This document shows positions 15,526 through 24,779 of a DNA stretch of 64,000 nucleotides, piece by piece. The notes beneath the pieces were generated by a model that was given only the letters and a program-made list of their open reading frames with translations, ran no database searches and had not been told where the DNA came from. Position numbers and translations under genes: made by a program. The number at the start of each line of letters is the position of its first letter. Positions within the stretch are counted from its first letter, which is position 1. The stretch is from an uncultured Thiotrichaceae bacterium (GTDB taxonomy: Bacteria > Pseudomonadota > Gammaproteobacteria > Thiotrichales > Thiotrichaceae): NCBI GenBank assembly GCA_937925855.1, contig CALAMO010000020.1, forward strand, positions 116,382 to 180,381. Reading direction: 5' to 3'.

Positions 15526-16227
15526 ATGAAACTACTGATCATTGAAGATGAAGTGAGGGCGTGCGAATACCTGAAGAAAGGCCTAACTGAATCAGGTTAC
15601 ACTGTCGATGTCAGCTATGACGGCGTGGATGGTCTGTATCAGGCAAGCAGCCAGCCGTATGACCTGATCATTCTTGATGTCATGCTGCCAAAACTTAACG
15701 GCTGGCAGGTGTTGAAAACCTTAAGAAGCAGCGATATAGCAATCCCGGTCATTATGTTGACCGCTAAAGATCAGATCGCAAATCGGGTACAGGGATTTGA
15801 GTTAGGTGCTAATGATTACCTTATTAAACCTTATGCTTTTGCCGAGTTATTAGCCCGTATTCAGAATGCCTTACGCCATAACACCAGTCGCTCAGCAACA
15901 GCAGATGATAAAACCCTCATCGTTGCTGATCTTGAACTCAATTTGTTGAAACGCACCGCCAAACGACAGGGCAAGACGATTGCGCTGACTGCAAAAGAAT
16001 ACCTCCTACTCGAATTATTCATGCGTAAAGCGGGGCAGGTACTTTCCCGAACTGCTATTGCCTCGCTGGTTTGGGATATGAACTTTGACAGTGATACTAA
16101 CGTTATTGATGTTGCTGTGAAGCGGCTGCGTAGTAAAGTGGATAAACCTTATGGGCAACCACTCATCCATACCGTCCGGGGCATGGGCTATAAGTTTGAA
16201 GCTGTAGACTTATGCAATGAGCAATAA
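15526..16227 (+). CDS. copR: Copper-responsive response regulator (CusR/CopR type)
   Basis: This 233-residue OmpR-family protein has an N-terminal receiver (acidic residues E7-D8 and phosphoacceptor D51 in LIILDVMLPK, Lys in MLTAKD) and a C-terminal winged helix ending in HTVRGMGYKFE. Copper-cluster context and the TGACA-type palindrome upstream support CusR/CopR. No purine-rich ribosome site precedes the ATG: the leader is T-rich because it overlaps the terminator, so translation may be weak. The kinase gene overlaps its 3' end by 11 nt. Confidence 0.88.
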   Translation: MKLLIIEDEVRACEYLKKGLTESGYTVDVSYDGVDGLYQASSQPYDLIILDVMLPKLNGWQVLKTLRSSDIAIPVIMLTAKDQIANRVQGFELGANDYLIKPYAFAELLARIQNALRHNTSRSATADDKTLIVADLELNLLKRTAKRQGKTIALTAKEYLLLELFMRKAGQVLSRTAIASLVWDMNFDSDTNVIDVAVKRLRSKVDKPYGQPLIHTVRGMGYKFEAVDLCNEQ

Positions 16228-17563
16228 AAAATCAATCAAAAAACAGCTGATCGTGCTTTTTATTAGTTCGGTTATTATCACGCATCTTCTGCTTGCGGTT
16301 GGCTTCCAGCTTGCGGTTCAGTACCATTTTCTCAAACAAGACTATCAGCACATTAAAGATGAAGTGCTAAATGTCTTTCCAGACAATGAGCAACGCATCA
16401 TCACTCAAAGCATTCTCAACTATTACGCGCTAAATAAAATCAATATATGGGTTATTAAAGGCACACAGCCCGACTATCAAAATTCAGCGGTGACACTGCC
16501 CGCAGGTTCATTGCCCTTTCTGTTAGCACATAAAGACATAAAGCAGCCTTTCAACTGGGAAGCAGACGGTGACACCTACCGCGCTTTTGCATTCTCAATG
16601 GCAGGCAATGTCGTGTTAGTGGCCGGATTAAAAATCAACGATCACTTAATTTTTGCACGCGGTATGAATTGGATGATCCTGGGGTTTTTATCACTGACGG
16701 CGGTTTGTGCGATTGGCTACGGTATTTTTTCGGTTAAGCGCAGTCTCCGGCCTTTAAAAGACTTCGCCGCTTATTTGGCAACGGTTAGCCCGGAACACCT
16801 CAGTGTCCGCATTCCGGCAAAAAAACTGCCTACTGAGCTGGAAGAACTGGCCGACGTGCAAAACAAGATGCTGGATCGTTTAGAAAACGGTTTTCAACGT
16901 TTGGGGGAGTTTTCATCCGATATTGCACACGAATTGCGTACCCCTCTAAGCAATATGATGACACAAACGCAGGTGACGCTTGCCAGAAAACGCAGCCTTA
17001 CTGAGTATGAAGAGGTGTTGATTGCTAATGTAGAGGAGCTTGAACGCATTAATAAAACCATTAATGACACCCTGTATCTCGCGAAGTCTGAGAACGCATT
17101 GTTGCACCGTGAAGACCAGCAGCTTGACCTTGCTGTGGAAATAACAGAGGTCATTGAATACCTAAGCATCATAGGGGATGAAAAACAGCTACACTTTGAA
17201 CTCAACGGCACGGGCCAGCTGTATTTTGACCAAACAATGTTTAGGCGCGTTATGAGCAACCTGCTATCCAATGCGGTACGCCATGCGCAGCCTGATTCAA
17301 CCATCCATGTGCGTATCAATTGTTCGTCAGCACTTACCCATATCAGCGTCAGCAATAGCGGGGATACAATTCCACAGGCATCACTTCCTTTTATTTTTGA
17401 TCGGTTCTATCGGGCAGACAAAGCACGTGGCTATCAACAAAGTGTTGGAGCGGGTCTTGGGCTAGCGATTGTGCGTTCTATCCTGGAGGCCTACCAAGGT
17501 AAAGTTAGCGTCGTATCAGGACAAAGCGTTACGACTTTTACCATAGAAATTCCTCATAGCTGA
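16217..17563 (+). CDS. copS: Copper-responsive sensor histidine kinase (CusS/CopS type)
   Basis: The 448-residue product has a first membrane helix at about 10-32, a periplasmic sensor region of roughly 120 residues, a second helix near 150-170, then HAMP, a dimerisation domain with DIAHELRTPL (His238) and an ATPase domain with NLLSNAVRHA (N box) and GAGLGLAI (G box). It overlaps the regulator by 11 nt, as in cusRS. It is expected to sense periplasmic copper and phosphorylate CopR. The short linker sequence after the stop is AT-rich. Confidence 0.88.
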   Translation: MSNKKSIKKQLIVLFISSVIITHLLLAVGFQLAVQYHFLKQDYQHIKDEVLNVFPDNEQRIITQSILNYYALNKINIWVIKGTQPDYQNSAVTLPAGSLPFLLAHKDIKQPFNWEADGDTYRAFAFSMAGNVVLVAGLKINDHLIFARGMNWMILGFLSLTAVCAIGYGIFSVKRSLRPLKDFAAYLATVSPEHLSVRIPAKKLPTELEELADVQNKMLDRLENGFQRLGEFSSDIAHELRTPLSNMMTQTQVTLARKRSLTEYEEVLIANVEELERINKTINDTLYLAKSENALLHREDQQLDLAVEITEVIEYLSIIGDEKQLHFELNGTGQLYFDQTMFRRVMSNLLSNAVRHAQPDSTIHVRINCSSALTHISVSNSGDTIPQASLPFIFDRFYRADKARGYQQSVGAGLGLAIVRSILEAYQGKVSVVSGQSVTTFTIEIPHS

Positions 17564-17718
17564 ATGTTCACAGACAACTACATCACTCTTAATGAAGGTA
17601 TGTTGCAAGCAGGTGCAAAACAGTACACATGAGGTGGTATATCGTGCTCTGGCAGAGCTGGTGAAAAAAGACGTCTTCTAAAATATGGCAGAGGTCAATA
17701 TATTATTCCTGAAAATCA

Positions 17719-17749
17719 TTGACCTGATAGTAACTCTCAGGTTTTACCC
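17719..17749 (+). promoter_or_regulatory. MerR/CueR-type promoter of the Cu+ ATPase
   Basis: TTGACC (17719-17724) and TTACCC (17744-17749) are 19 nt apart. The spacer contains ACCTGATAG and CTCTCAGGT, an 8-of-9 inverted repeat whose ACCTGA/TCAGGT core matches the operator at 7336-7357. The layout also matches E. coli PcopA, where CueR acts. Confidence 0.7.
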
Positions 17750-17780
17750 TATGGGTAAACCCATTGATAGGAATACCCCA

Positions 17781-20018
17781 ATGAGTACTCATAACCCCGC
17801 TATTCGCCTCTCGATTGCTGGCATGACGTGTGCAGGCTGTGTCAGTTCTGTGGAAGCAGCACTGAAAAATGTAAGGGGTGTGCAACAAGTTGCTGTCAAT
17901 CTGGCGGAGCGTACCGCTCAGGTTGTCGGTGATGTCGATCTGGAACATCTGGCAAAAGCTTCAACAGCAGCGGGTTATAAAGCAGCTGTGATGCGCGGTC
18001 GCGCTGATGAAGCAGAGAAAGAGGCGGTTGAACAGGCTCATTATCAACAGCTCTGGCGCAGAGTTTGGGTCGCCGGTATCCCCGGTGCTCTGTTGTTTAT
18101 CAGCGGTATGATACTGGGGATTTTGCCAGAGATCAGTGGTTGGGGTCACGGCTTCTGGTTCGCGGTGGGCATAATGACATTGGGCATTATGATTTATTCC
18201 GGTGGCCACTTCTTTAGCGGAGCCTGGCAGCAGCTTAAACGCCGTAACAGCAATATGGATACCCTGATTGCACTCGGTACCGGAACGGCCTGGGTTTATT
18301 CGATGTTGGTGGTGTTATTTCCGGATACCGTGCCGTCGTTGGCACGCCATGCCTATTTTGAAGCGGCGATTATTATTATCGCGCTGGTGGGCTTAGGTAA
18401 CGCACTGGAGATGAGGGCGCGCGGCAAAACTTCAGCGGCGATTAAGAGCCTGTTGCAGTTACAGCCTCCGGTTGTGCATGTGGTACGTAATGGCGCGGAA
18501 CTGGATTTGCCGCTGGAAGACGTTGGTTTGGAAGAAACGCTGCGGGTACGTGCCGGGGAAACCGTGCCATTGGATGGTGTGGTGCTGGAAGGTGAATCGC
18601 ATATTGATGAGTCGATGCTGACGGGCGAGTCGGTTCCCTTACGCAAAGGCAAGGATGATCGTGTTACCGGTGGCACACTCAATGGTTCCGGCAGTTTCCT
18701 GATGCAAGTTAGTCACATTGGCGCAGACACTGTGTTATCACAAATTATTGCCAGCGTCCGGCAGGCACAAAGCTCTAAACCGGCGATTGCACGTCTGGTG
18801 GATAAGGTTGCCTCTGTCTTTGTTCCGGTGGTGGTGGTGATTGCACTGCTGACTTTTGTGCTCTGGTATTGGTTCGGCCCTGAGCCTTCACTGGGTTATG
18901 CCCTGGTGACAGCGATGACGGTGCTGGTAATCGCTTGTCCTTGTGCCCTGGGACTAGCGACACCGATTTCCATTATTGCCGGGGTGGGTAAAGCGGCACA
19001 AGCCGGAATCCTGATTCGCAATGGTGATGCGTTACAGCAGGCAGCCAAACTGGACACCATTGTGCTGGATAAAACCGGCACGATTACGCAGGGCAAACCG
19101 ACGGTGAATGCTATCCATGTACTGGATAAAACAGATACGTCAGCTGAAAATACCTGCCTACAGATTGCTGCCAGTCTGGAGCAAGGTTCAGAACACCCGT
19201 TAGCTAATGCTATTCGTGCGGCGGCTAATAGGCGTGAGTTGCAGGATTTACCAGTTGAACAGTTTGAAGTCCTTGCCGGGTATGGTTTGCAGGCAGAACT
19301 GGACGGTCAGCACTGGCTATTGGGCAATGTACGTTTAATGGAACGGGAAAACCTTGCCTTGAACGAGTGGCAAGCCGCATTAGACACGCTGGATCAGTCC
19401 GGGCAGACTCCGGTATTTTTAGCAGATGGGCAGAAAATCCGTGCCTTATTCGGTATTGCTGATGCTGTCAAAGAAGATGCTAAACAAAGCATCGATGCGC
19501 TGAAACAGCAGGGCCTGAATGTCGCGATGCTGACGGGTGACCGGCGACAGGTGGCCGAGCATATTGCGCGACAGGTAGGTATTGAAACGCTTCATGCCGA
19601 AGTATTGCCCGCCGATAAATCTGCCGTCATCGCGCAATTACAGGCGCAGGGACATACGGTGGCTATGGTGGGCGATGGGATTAATGATGCGCCCGCTTTA
19701 GCGTTGGCTGATGTTGGTGTAGCGATTGGTGCTGGCGCTGATGTAGCGATTGCAGCGGCAGATATTACGCTCATTGGCTCCTCACTGGCGGGTATTGAAA
19801 AGGCGATCCGTATTTCCAAAGCGACGACACGCAATATTAAACAGAATTTATTCGGCGCTTTTATCTATAACACCCTGGGCATCCCGGTAGCGGCGGGCAT
19901 CTTGTACCCGTTTTTTGGCATTTTACTGAGTCCGATGATTGCCGGGGCGGCTATGGCGCTGTCATCGGTCACCGTTGTTAGTAATGCGAACCGTTTGTCA
20001 CTGCTCAAGGTCAAATAG
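17781..20018 (+). CDS. copA: Cu+-exporting P-type ATPase (CPx type)
   Basis: The product has 745 residues from the ATG at 17781, just before the first heavy-metal domain; the frame is open from 17685, but that would place the start upstream of the MerR-type promoter. It has one N-terminal HMA domain (GMTCAGC, Cys17/Cys20), about eight helices, a TGES actuator motif, the CPC metal site (CPCALGLATP near 387), phosphorylation site DKTGTIT (Asp430) and the GDGINDAPALA hinge. It pumps cytoplasmic Cu+ to the periplasm at the cost of ATP. AGGA lies 9 nt upstream. It is named like the multicopper oxidase but is unrelated to it. Confidence 0.95.
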   Translation: MSTHNPAIRLSIAGMTCAGCVSSVEAALKNVRGVQQVAVNLAERTAQVVGDVDLEHLAKASTAAGYKAAVMRGRADEAEKEAVEQAHYQQLWRRVWVAGIPGALLFISGMILGILPEISGWGHGFWFAVGIMTLGIMIYSGGHFFSGAWQQLKRRNSNMDTLIALGTGTAWVYSMLVVLFPDTVPSLARHAYFEAAIIIIALVGLGNALEMRARGKTSAAIKSLLQLQPPVVHVVRNGAELDLPLEDVGLEETLRVRAGETVPLDGVVLEGESHIDESMLTGESVPLRKGKDDRVTGGTLNGSGSFLMQVSHIGADTVLSQIIASVRQAQSSKPAIARLVDKVASVFVPVVVVIALLTFVLWYWFGPEPSLGYALVTAMTVLVIACPCALGLATPISIIAGVGKAAQAGILIRNGDALQQAAKLDTIVLDKTGTITQGKPTVNAIHVLDKTDTSAENTCLQIAASLEQGSEHPLANAIRAAANRRELQDLPVEQFEVLAGYGLQAELDGQHWLLGNVRLMERENLALNEWQAALDTLDQSGQTPVFLADGQKIRALFGIADAVKEDAKQSIDALKQQGLNVAMLTGDRRQVAEHIARQVGIETLHAEVLPADKSAVIAQLQAQGHTVAMVGDGINDAPALALADVGVAIGAGADVAIAAADITLIGSSLAGIEKAIRISKATTRNIKQNLFGAFIYNTLGIPVAAGILYPFFGILLSPMIAGAAMALSSVTVVSNANRLSLLKVK

Positions 20019-20050
20019 ATATGAAACGATCAACAGAAGGAAAATAAGAA

Positions 20051-20638
20051 ATGATGCGATTTATTTTAATAGTAAATATTTGCCTGACTGCGGCTTATGC
20101 GGGGTTGCTGCATGCTGATACCGGGATTGATGATGTGATGACGGTACTGCAACCCGACGATCTCAGTATCACTCAAAATGGTCAAACACTTTATCAGGCG
20201 CAGTGTGCCGCCTGCCACGGTGCCGAATTACAGGGCCAGCCCAATTGGGAGAAACCGGACGCTTCCGGCAGACTTCCGGCGCCACCGCATGATAAGACCG
20301 GTCATACCTGGCACCACAGCGATGACTTGTTATTTGAGATTACCAAATACGGCCCGGCAGCGGCGGCTGAAATGCCAAACTATCAATCGAATATGCCTGC
20401 CTATGAGAAGATCCTCAGCGATGAGGAGATTGTCGCTGTGCTGTCTTATATTAAAAGTACCTGGCCGCCACAGGAGCGGGAGTGGCAGGATAGTCAAAAC
20501 GCGGTGAAACCGGATGCTGATGAGGTGTTTGATAACAGCGTCAAAGCTTTCCTGAATAAGTTGGGTAACAAGCCGGAAGCAATGGACGGCAAACATAAAA
20601 ATATGCTGAAAGCAGCGCCAAAGGCTGATGGCAATTAG
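20051..20638 (+). CDS. Exported mono-haem cytochrome c
   Basis: The 195-residue product has a signal peptide ending at LLHAD, a haem-binding CAACHG near residue 54, and a candidate Met ligand in SNMPAYEKIL near 120. HTWHHSDD parallels HAWHHP in the cytochrome at 4554, so the two belong to one family. A charged, Lys-rich C-terminal extension (about 155-195) is specific to this copy. GAAGGA precedes the start, 32 nt after the ATPase stop, suggesting one operon. It may link copper-stress proteins to the respiratory chain; that is inference. Confidence 0.8.
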   Translation: MMRFILIVNICLTAAYAGLLHADTGIDDVMTVLQPDDLSITQNGQTLYQAQCAACHGAELQGQPNWEKPDASGRLPAPPHDKTGHTWHHSDDLLFEITKYGPAAAAEMPNYQSNMPAYEKILSDEEIVAVLSYIKSTWPPQEREWQDSQNAVKPDADEVFDNSVKAFLNKLGNKPEAMDGKHKNMLKAAPKADGN

Positions 20639-20683
20639 GTGGGTTTCCTACTTCAGGGTATTGAGCATGGTGCATTAAATATC

Positions 20684-21274
20684 CTATAGCAGCCGTAATT
20701 TTGGGAAATACCGGGGCGTTGTATTCAGCCAGGTTTGATAGGCTGTGCCAAATTGCCGCTGTAGATAAGGTTCTTCAACCTTTCTCACAAATAATTCTAT
20801 TGCGATGTATCCCAGCAATAAGCCAAACAGTAAAAACATGGCTGGGCTGAGCATTAAGAAACCCAGTCCGCCAACAAATAACCCCGTGTAAATAGGGTTC
20901 CTGACGTATTGAAACAGCCCGTGTGTAATCAGCTCCGTAGTTTCATCAGGATCAACACCAATCCTCCAGGCGCTTCCCATCTGCTGCTGTGCAATTAAAA
21001 TGAAGATTAAGCCCGCTCCGTAAAACAGATAACCTATACATAGCTGGATGAACCCCGGTACAAAGCTTACCTGTAAATAGCCCAGTGTTTGTCCGAGCGC
21101 ATATAAGAAGATAAGTACTGCTGATAGGGCCAGTAATAAGCTGGCTATTATTTGTAGCGGATGAGAGTGTTTGTGCGCCGGGCGCAAACCATGGTTACCA
21201 GTGAGGCGGTATTGTAAAAACATGCGCCCGAGTACGGCGCTACCCATAAAGATCAGGAATAAAAATAAAGTCAT
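20684..21274 (-). CDS. Membrane methyltransferase (isoprenylcysteine/phospholipid methyltransferase family)
   Basis: This 196-residue protein has about five hydrophobic helices. The C-terminal part has the family signature: HGLFQYVRNPIYTG, then EEPYLQRQFGTAYQTW. These RNPIY and EE motifs bind S-adenosylmethionine in ICMT/PEMT-type enzymes. The bacterial substrates of this group are mostly unknown. It is convergent with the cytochrome gene and is the first gene after the copper island on the opposite strand. Confidence 0.75.
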   Translation of the reverse strand: MTLFLFLIFMGSAVLGRMFLQYRLTGNHGLRPAHKHSHPLQIIASLLLALSAVLIFLYALGQTLGYLQVSFVPGFIQLCIGYLFYGAGLIFILIAQQQMGSAWRIGVDPDETTELITHGLFQYVRNPIYTGLFVGGLGFLMLSPAMFLLFGLLLGYIAIELFVRKVEEPYLQRQFGTAYQTWLNTTPRYFPKLRLL

Positions 21275-21342
21275 CGTGGCAGCTTAAACCCTGAGGCATG
21301 CTTTAGGGTCAAGCCTTGTTTTATGGCAGCACAGTGTTTTGT

Positions 21343-21918
21343 TTAATGTCGCATCCCATGGCCCTGACCAGTTGCCATCATGTAGTGGTGTGCCTGATGA
21401 TGTGAACCGGTCGCCATTAGCCCAAAGAAACCTAAGCCTTTAATTTGGGCGATAGTTGCTTCATCCTTGCCGGTGATGGTTAAAGCAATTCCGCTCTCAA
21501 TGTCCGCTGTGCTTGCGGTGAATTCTGGCATCTTATTTAACTCACCCGCATGCGCTGGCACCATCTGTTGAATCGCGTTAAGCACTTGGTTTTTGCCGGT
21601 GACATTGAAACGCATGCCACCGCTGATAGCCTGTTCATCCACCATTGCACCCGTCACTAAATGATCCATAGCCAACAGATGCTCACGCAGTGTATTAATA
21701 TTGACCTTTGACCAGTCGGTATCAGGATCAGCCTGTAGCATTCTGACGACTTCAGCGATAGCGGCAAAGCCAGCCTGTCCGACTTCAAGCGGTATGCTGT
21801 GCTGTTTAGCCCTTGTGGCATTGTGTTGACTATGGCTCATGGAATGGTTGTTATCTGCGCAGCCACTCAAAGCTAAAATCAGTAGTAGCGCAGTCGTAGT
21901 CTGTTTTAGATAATGCAT
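21343..21918 (-). CDS. His/Met-rich lipoprotein of unknown function
   Basis: The 191-residue product starts at the ATG at 21918, preceded by GGGAG; an upstream in-frame ATG at 21954 is less likely. It has a lipobox (LALSGC), then a His-rich stretch (NNHSMSHSQHN) and a His/Met-rich C-terminus (GSHHQAHHYMMATGQGHGM). The middle is mixed alpha/beta with no motif I know. It is divergent from a Crp/Fnr regulator with an FNR-like box in between, so it is probably controlled by that regulator. Metal binding at both ends is likely from composition. Confidence 0.6.
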   Translation of the reverse strand: MHYLKQTTTALLLILALSGCADNNHSMSHSQHNATRAKQHSIPLEVGQAGFAAIAEVVRMLQADPDTDWSKVNINTLREHLLAMDHLVTGAMVDEQAISGGMRFNVTGKNQVLNAIQQMVPAHAGELNKMPEFTASTADIESGIALTITGKDEATIAQIKGLGFFGLMATGSHHQAHHYMMATGQGHGMRH

Positions 21919-21977
21919 CCCGGTCTCCCTCGTTCTTCGGTAATACTGCATCATAAGCCAGTAGACTGCTAAGCTAT

Positions 21978-21991
21978 ATGATTTGAATCAT
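21978..21991. promoter_or_regulatory. FNR/ANR-like box
   Basis: ATGAT-TTGA-ATCAT is a perfect dyad matching the core TGAT-N4-ATCA of FNR-family sites. It lies in the short gap between the lipoprotein gene and the Crp/Fnr gene and could control both. Confidence 0.5.
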
Positions 21992-22005
21992 GTTATGTTG
22001 TCCTG

Positions 22006-22584
22006 ATGAAAACCCTGCCTGAACCGTTTAACCACCTGCCGGATACCGCCTTATTTCATCTGACGCTTTCGTCCGGCGATATACTGTTTCGACAGGGCGA
22101 AGCAGCGGGTGCTTTTTACGTGTTACAGCAGGGCACGATAACCTTATCGCGCTGGAGCCGGTCGGGCGATCAGATAGTGGTACATACTGCTTATAACGGT
22201 GAGAGCTTTGCGGAAGCGGCTTTGTTTTCTGAGATTTATCATTGTGATGCACAGGCGAAAACAGCCTGTAACCTATGGCAAATTGATAAGGCAGCGGTAT
22301 TAGCAGCCCTTATGGCAGAACCTGATTTTGCGTTACAGCTGACGGCTAAATTTGCCGGTCAGATACAGGCACTGCGTCACCGTCAGGAATTGCTGGCTAT
22401 TCGCTCGGCGCAGGAACGGGTTTATGCTGCACTGTGTGCGGGTATGTTAACCATAGATATTAAGCATTTTGCCGACTCTATCGGCTTAGCGCCGGAAACC
22501 ACTTACCGGGCGCTAGCCGTTCTGGTGCGGGAGAAACGCATTATCAAAACGGCGCGCGGTTTGTATGCGCAGATAGGTGGTTGA
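22006..22584 (+). CDS. Crp/Fnr-family transcriptional regulator
   Basis: The 192-residue product has a cyclic-nucleotide-binding-type beta-roll at about 20-110 (GDILFRQGEAAGAFYVLQQG) and a C-terminal helix-turn-helix (IKHFADSIGLAPETTYRALA). It lacks the N-terminal Cys cluster of FNR, so it does not look like an oxygen-sensing iron-sulfur protein; it could sense haem, nitric oxide or a small ligand. The start is 15 nt after the FNR-like dyad, implying autoregulation. Confidence 0.8.
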   Translation: MKTLPEPFNHLPDTALFHLTLSSGDILFRQGEAAGAFYVLQQGTITLSRWSRSGDQIVVHTAYNGESFAEAALFSEIYHCDAQAKTACNLWQIDKAAVLAALMAEPDFALQLTAKFAGQIQALRHRQELLAIRSAQERVYAALCAGMLTIDIKHFADSIGLAPETTYRALAVLVREKRIIKTARGLYAQIGG

Positions 22585-22683
22585 TGTTTACACTCTGGCC
22601 ACCCACAGACTTAAAAAACGCTAAGATGCAGATTCCATTTTCCACCGTTAAGCGGTATTGAATCATGAGCAATCACTGTGACA

Positions 22684-23631
22684 TCACCCTGCCCGTCCAT
22701 GTGGAGCCATAAAATCAATCTCTGGCCCCTGAGGCACAATCCCGGTTGGATTAATGCCCTTATGACTGGCGAAGTAATGGTATTTAATGTGATCCATGTT
22801 CACCGTTGCCGCCACTCCTGGCATTTGGTATAGCTCGCGGGTATAGGCCCAGAGATTTGGGTATTCGGTCAGACGCTGCTTATTAGTTTTGAAGTGGTTG
22901 TAGTACACCGCATCAAAGCGCAGCAGCGTCGGGAATAAGCGCCAGTCTGCTTCGGTCAGCTGCTCACCGACTAAATAGCGCCGCGTGCTCAGCCGATCTT
23001 CCAGCCAATCCAGCGTATCAAACAGGCGTTTATAAGCCGCGTTGTACGCCTCCTGCGTGGTGGCAAAGCCGCAGCGATAAACGCCGTTATTAATGTTTTC
23101 GTAAATCGGCGCGTTGATTGCATCAATCTCGGTGCGCAGTGACTCGGGATAGAAATCCAGCTCGGCGTTGCCCAGTGCATTAAACGCGGTATTAAACATG
23201 CGGATAATTTCAGAGGATTCATTGTTCACAATGGTCTGGCGCTGTTTATCCCACAGCACAGGTACGGTAACCACTCCATCAAAGTCTGGGCTGGCACGCA
23301 GGTAGTTTTCCTGCATCGAACGCGCGCCGTTAATGTGGTCTATTGTTGCGCCGGGATACTCACCGAACACCCAGCTTTCTGCGGGCATCAACGGGTGAAC
23401 CACCGAAAAGGACAGGGCATTTTCCAGTCCTTTTAGCGCCCGGAAAATCATTGTGCGGTGCGCCCAGGGACAGGCGTGGGAAATATAAAGATGATAGCGC
23501 CCCGCCTCAGCGGCAAAGCCACCTTCACCAGAAGGGCCGGGGCTGCCATCCGCTGTAACCCAGTTGCGAAAGCCAGAGGCCCAGCGAATAAATTCACCGC
23601 CTTCCGTTTTAAAGTCGTAGCCTGATTCCAT
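22684..23631 (-). CDS. Glutathionyl-hydroquinone reductase (YqjG/Xi-class GST)
   Basis: The 315-residue product belongs to the Xi glutathione transferase class. The catalytic Cys54 is in SHACPWAHR, and the RWASGFRNWV and GRYHLYISH blocks are typical. The enzyme reduces glutathionyl-hydroquinones to hydroquinones with release of glutathione disulfide, clearing quinone adducts in the cytoplasm. The length fits the family (about 310-330). It is divergent from a LysR regulator, which probably controls it. Confidence 0.88.
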   Translation of the reverse strand: MESGYDFKTEGGEFIRWASGFRNWVTADGSPGPSGEGGFAAEAGRYHLYISHACPWAHRTMIFRALKGLENALSFSVVHPLMPAESWVFGEYPGATIDHINGARSMQENYLRASPDFDGVVTVPVLWDKQRQTIVNNESSEIIRMFNTAFNALGNAELDFYPESLRTEIDAINAPIYENINNGVYRCGFATTQEAYNAAYKRLFDTLDWLEDRLSTRRYLVGEQLTEADWRLFPTLLRFDAVYYNHFKTNKQRLTEYPNLWAYTRELYQMPGVAATVNMDHIKYHYFASHKGINPTGIVPQGPEIDFMAPHGRAG

Positions 23632-23806
23632 GGGTATGCCTCTGCGTGGTTATGAGCTTATGGGGTTAACGTTAGCAGGCATTTTAGCCTAATGATACGG
23701 CTGATATTGAATAACAAGTATTCCAAATTAGAATACTTTGGCGCGGATAAAGCGCTTATCTTATGCTACTGTGCCAGTGCTCAAGCAATGTGGGGATTAG
23801 GCTACC

Positions 23807-24712
23807 ATGGATCAGCTCAATGCAATGCGCGCCTTCGTGCGAGTTGCCGAAACCGGCAGTTTCTCTGTCGCCGCCCGCAGTTCCGGCACTACGCAGGCGA
23901 CGATCAGTAAGCGGGTCGCCTGGCTGGAAGAAAGGCTGGGGATTAAGCTGCTGATTCGCAGCAGCCGTGAACAGGCGCTGACGGAAGCAGGGCAAGATTA
24001 CCTACTTCGCTGCATTCCCATCCTAGAGGCGCTAGACGATGCGGAAACGTCGGCGCGCTGTCACAGTAGCGCGCCGCGAGGTCTGCTGCGTGTCACGACC
24101 TCGGTTGATTTTGGTCGCTTAGTATTAGCGCCGCTGCTGCGCGAATTTATGCGGCGTTATCCTGATATTCGGGTTGATCTGATGCTGAGTAATTACTACC
24201 TCGATCTGATTGCGGGAGGGGTGGATGTGGCAATTCGCGCCGGGCATTTCGAGGACAGTTCGCTGGTGGCGAAACCGCTCGGGAATCTACCGCTCTGTTT
24301 GGTCGCGACGCCCGCTTATTTACAGCAGTATGGCGAGCCGCAGCATCCGACTGAGCTGGAGGCGCATGAATGCTTACTTTATTCGCCGGTCAATAATCCT
24401 CGGCGCTGGTTGTTCAATGAAAACGGTAAAACCCTATCGCTTGTAGTGAAGGGTAAATTCCAGTGCGACAACGGTGAGGTGATATTAGATATGGCGCTGG
24501 CCGGTTGTGGGCTGGCATTATTGCCGTACTGGATGATACATGAGGCATTGCAGCGCACTGAATTACGGCTATTATTAGCGCAGTATGCCATGCCTGCGGG
24601 CGACCTGAAAATGATTTACCCGGAGCGCAAGCATCTGCCGCTGAAGACGCGCTGTTTTCTTGATTTTATGGCGGAACACACACGCGGTCACCCGGCGTTT
24701 AACCATTGCTGA
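23807..24712 (+). CDS. LysR-family transcriptional regulator
   Basis: The 301-residue product has an N-terminal winged helix (MDQLNAMRAFVRVAETGSFS, with SSGTTQATISKRVAWLE as recognition helix) and a periplasmic-binding-like effector domain at 90-295. It belongs to the DmlR/AaeR-like subgroup. It lies between glutathionyl-hydroquinone reductase (divergent) and an M20 hydrolase (same strand), and the divergent partner is the more likely target. The proximal codon choice fits its neighbours; nothing suggests transfer. Confidence 0.88.
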   Translation: MDQLNAMRAFVRVAETGSFSVAARSSGTTQATISKRVAWLEERLGIKLLIRSSREQALTEAGQDYLLRCIPILEALDDAETSARCHSSAPRGLLRVTTSVDFGRLVLAPLLREFMRRYPDIRVDLMLSNYYLDLIAGGVDVAIRAGHFEDSSLVAKPLGNLPLCLVATPAYLQQYGEPQHPTELEAHECLLYSPVNNPRRWLFNENGKTLSLVVKGKFQCDNGEVILDMALAGCGLALLPYWMIHEALQRTELRLLLAQYAMPAGDLKMIYPERKHLPLKTRCFLDFMAEHTRGHPAFNHC

Positions 24713-24779
24713 GGGTGGTGGCAGCGCCCGGATAAGCCCGCAATCACTCTATTCCCTAAGCCAAAAGGAGCGTTAACCC

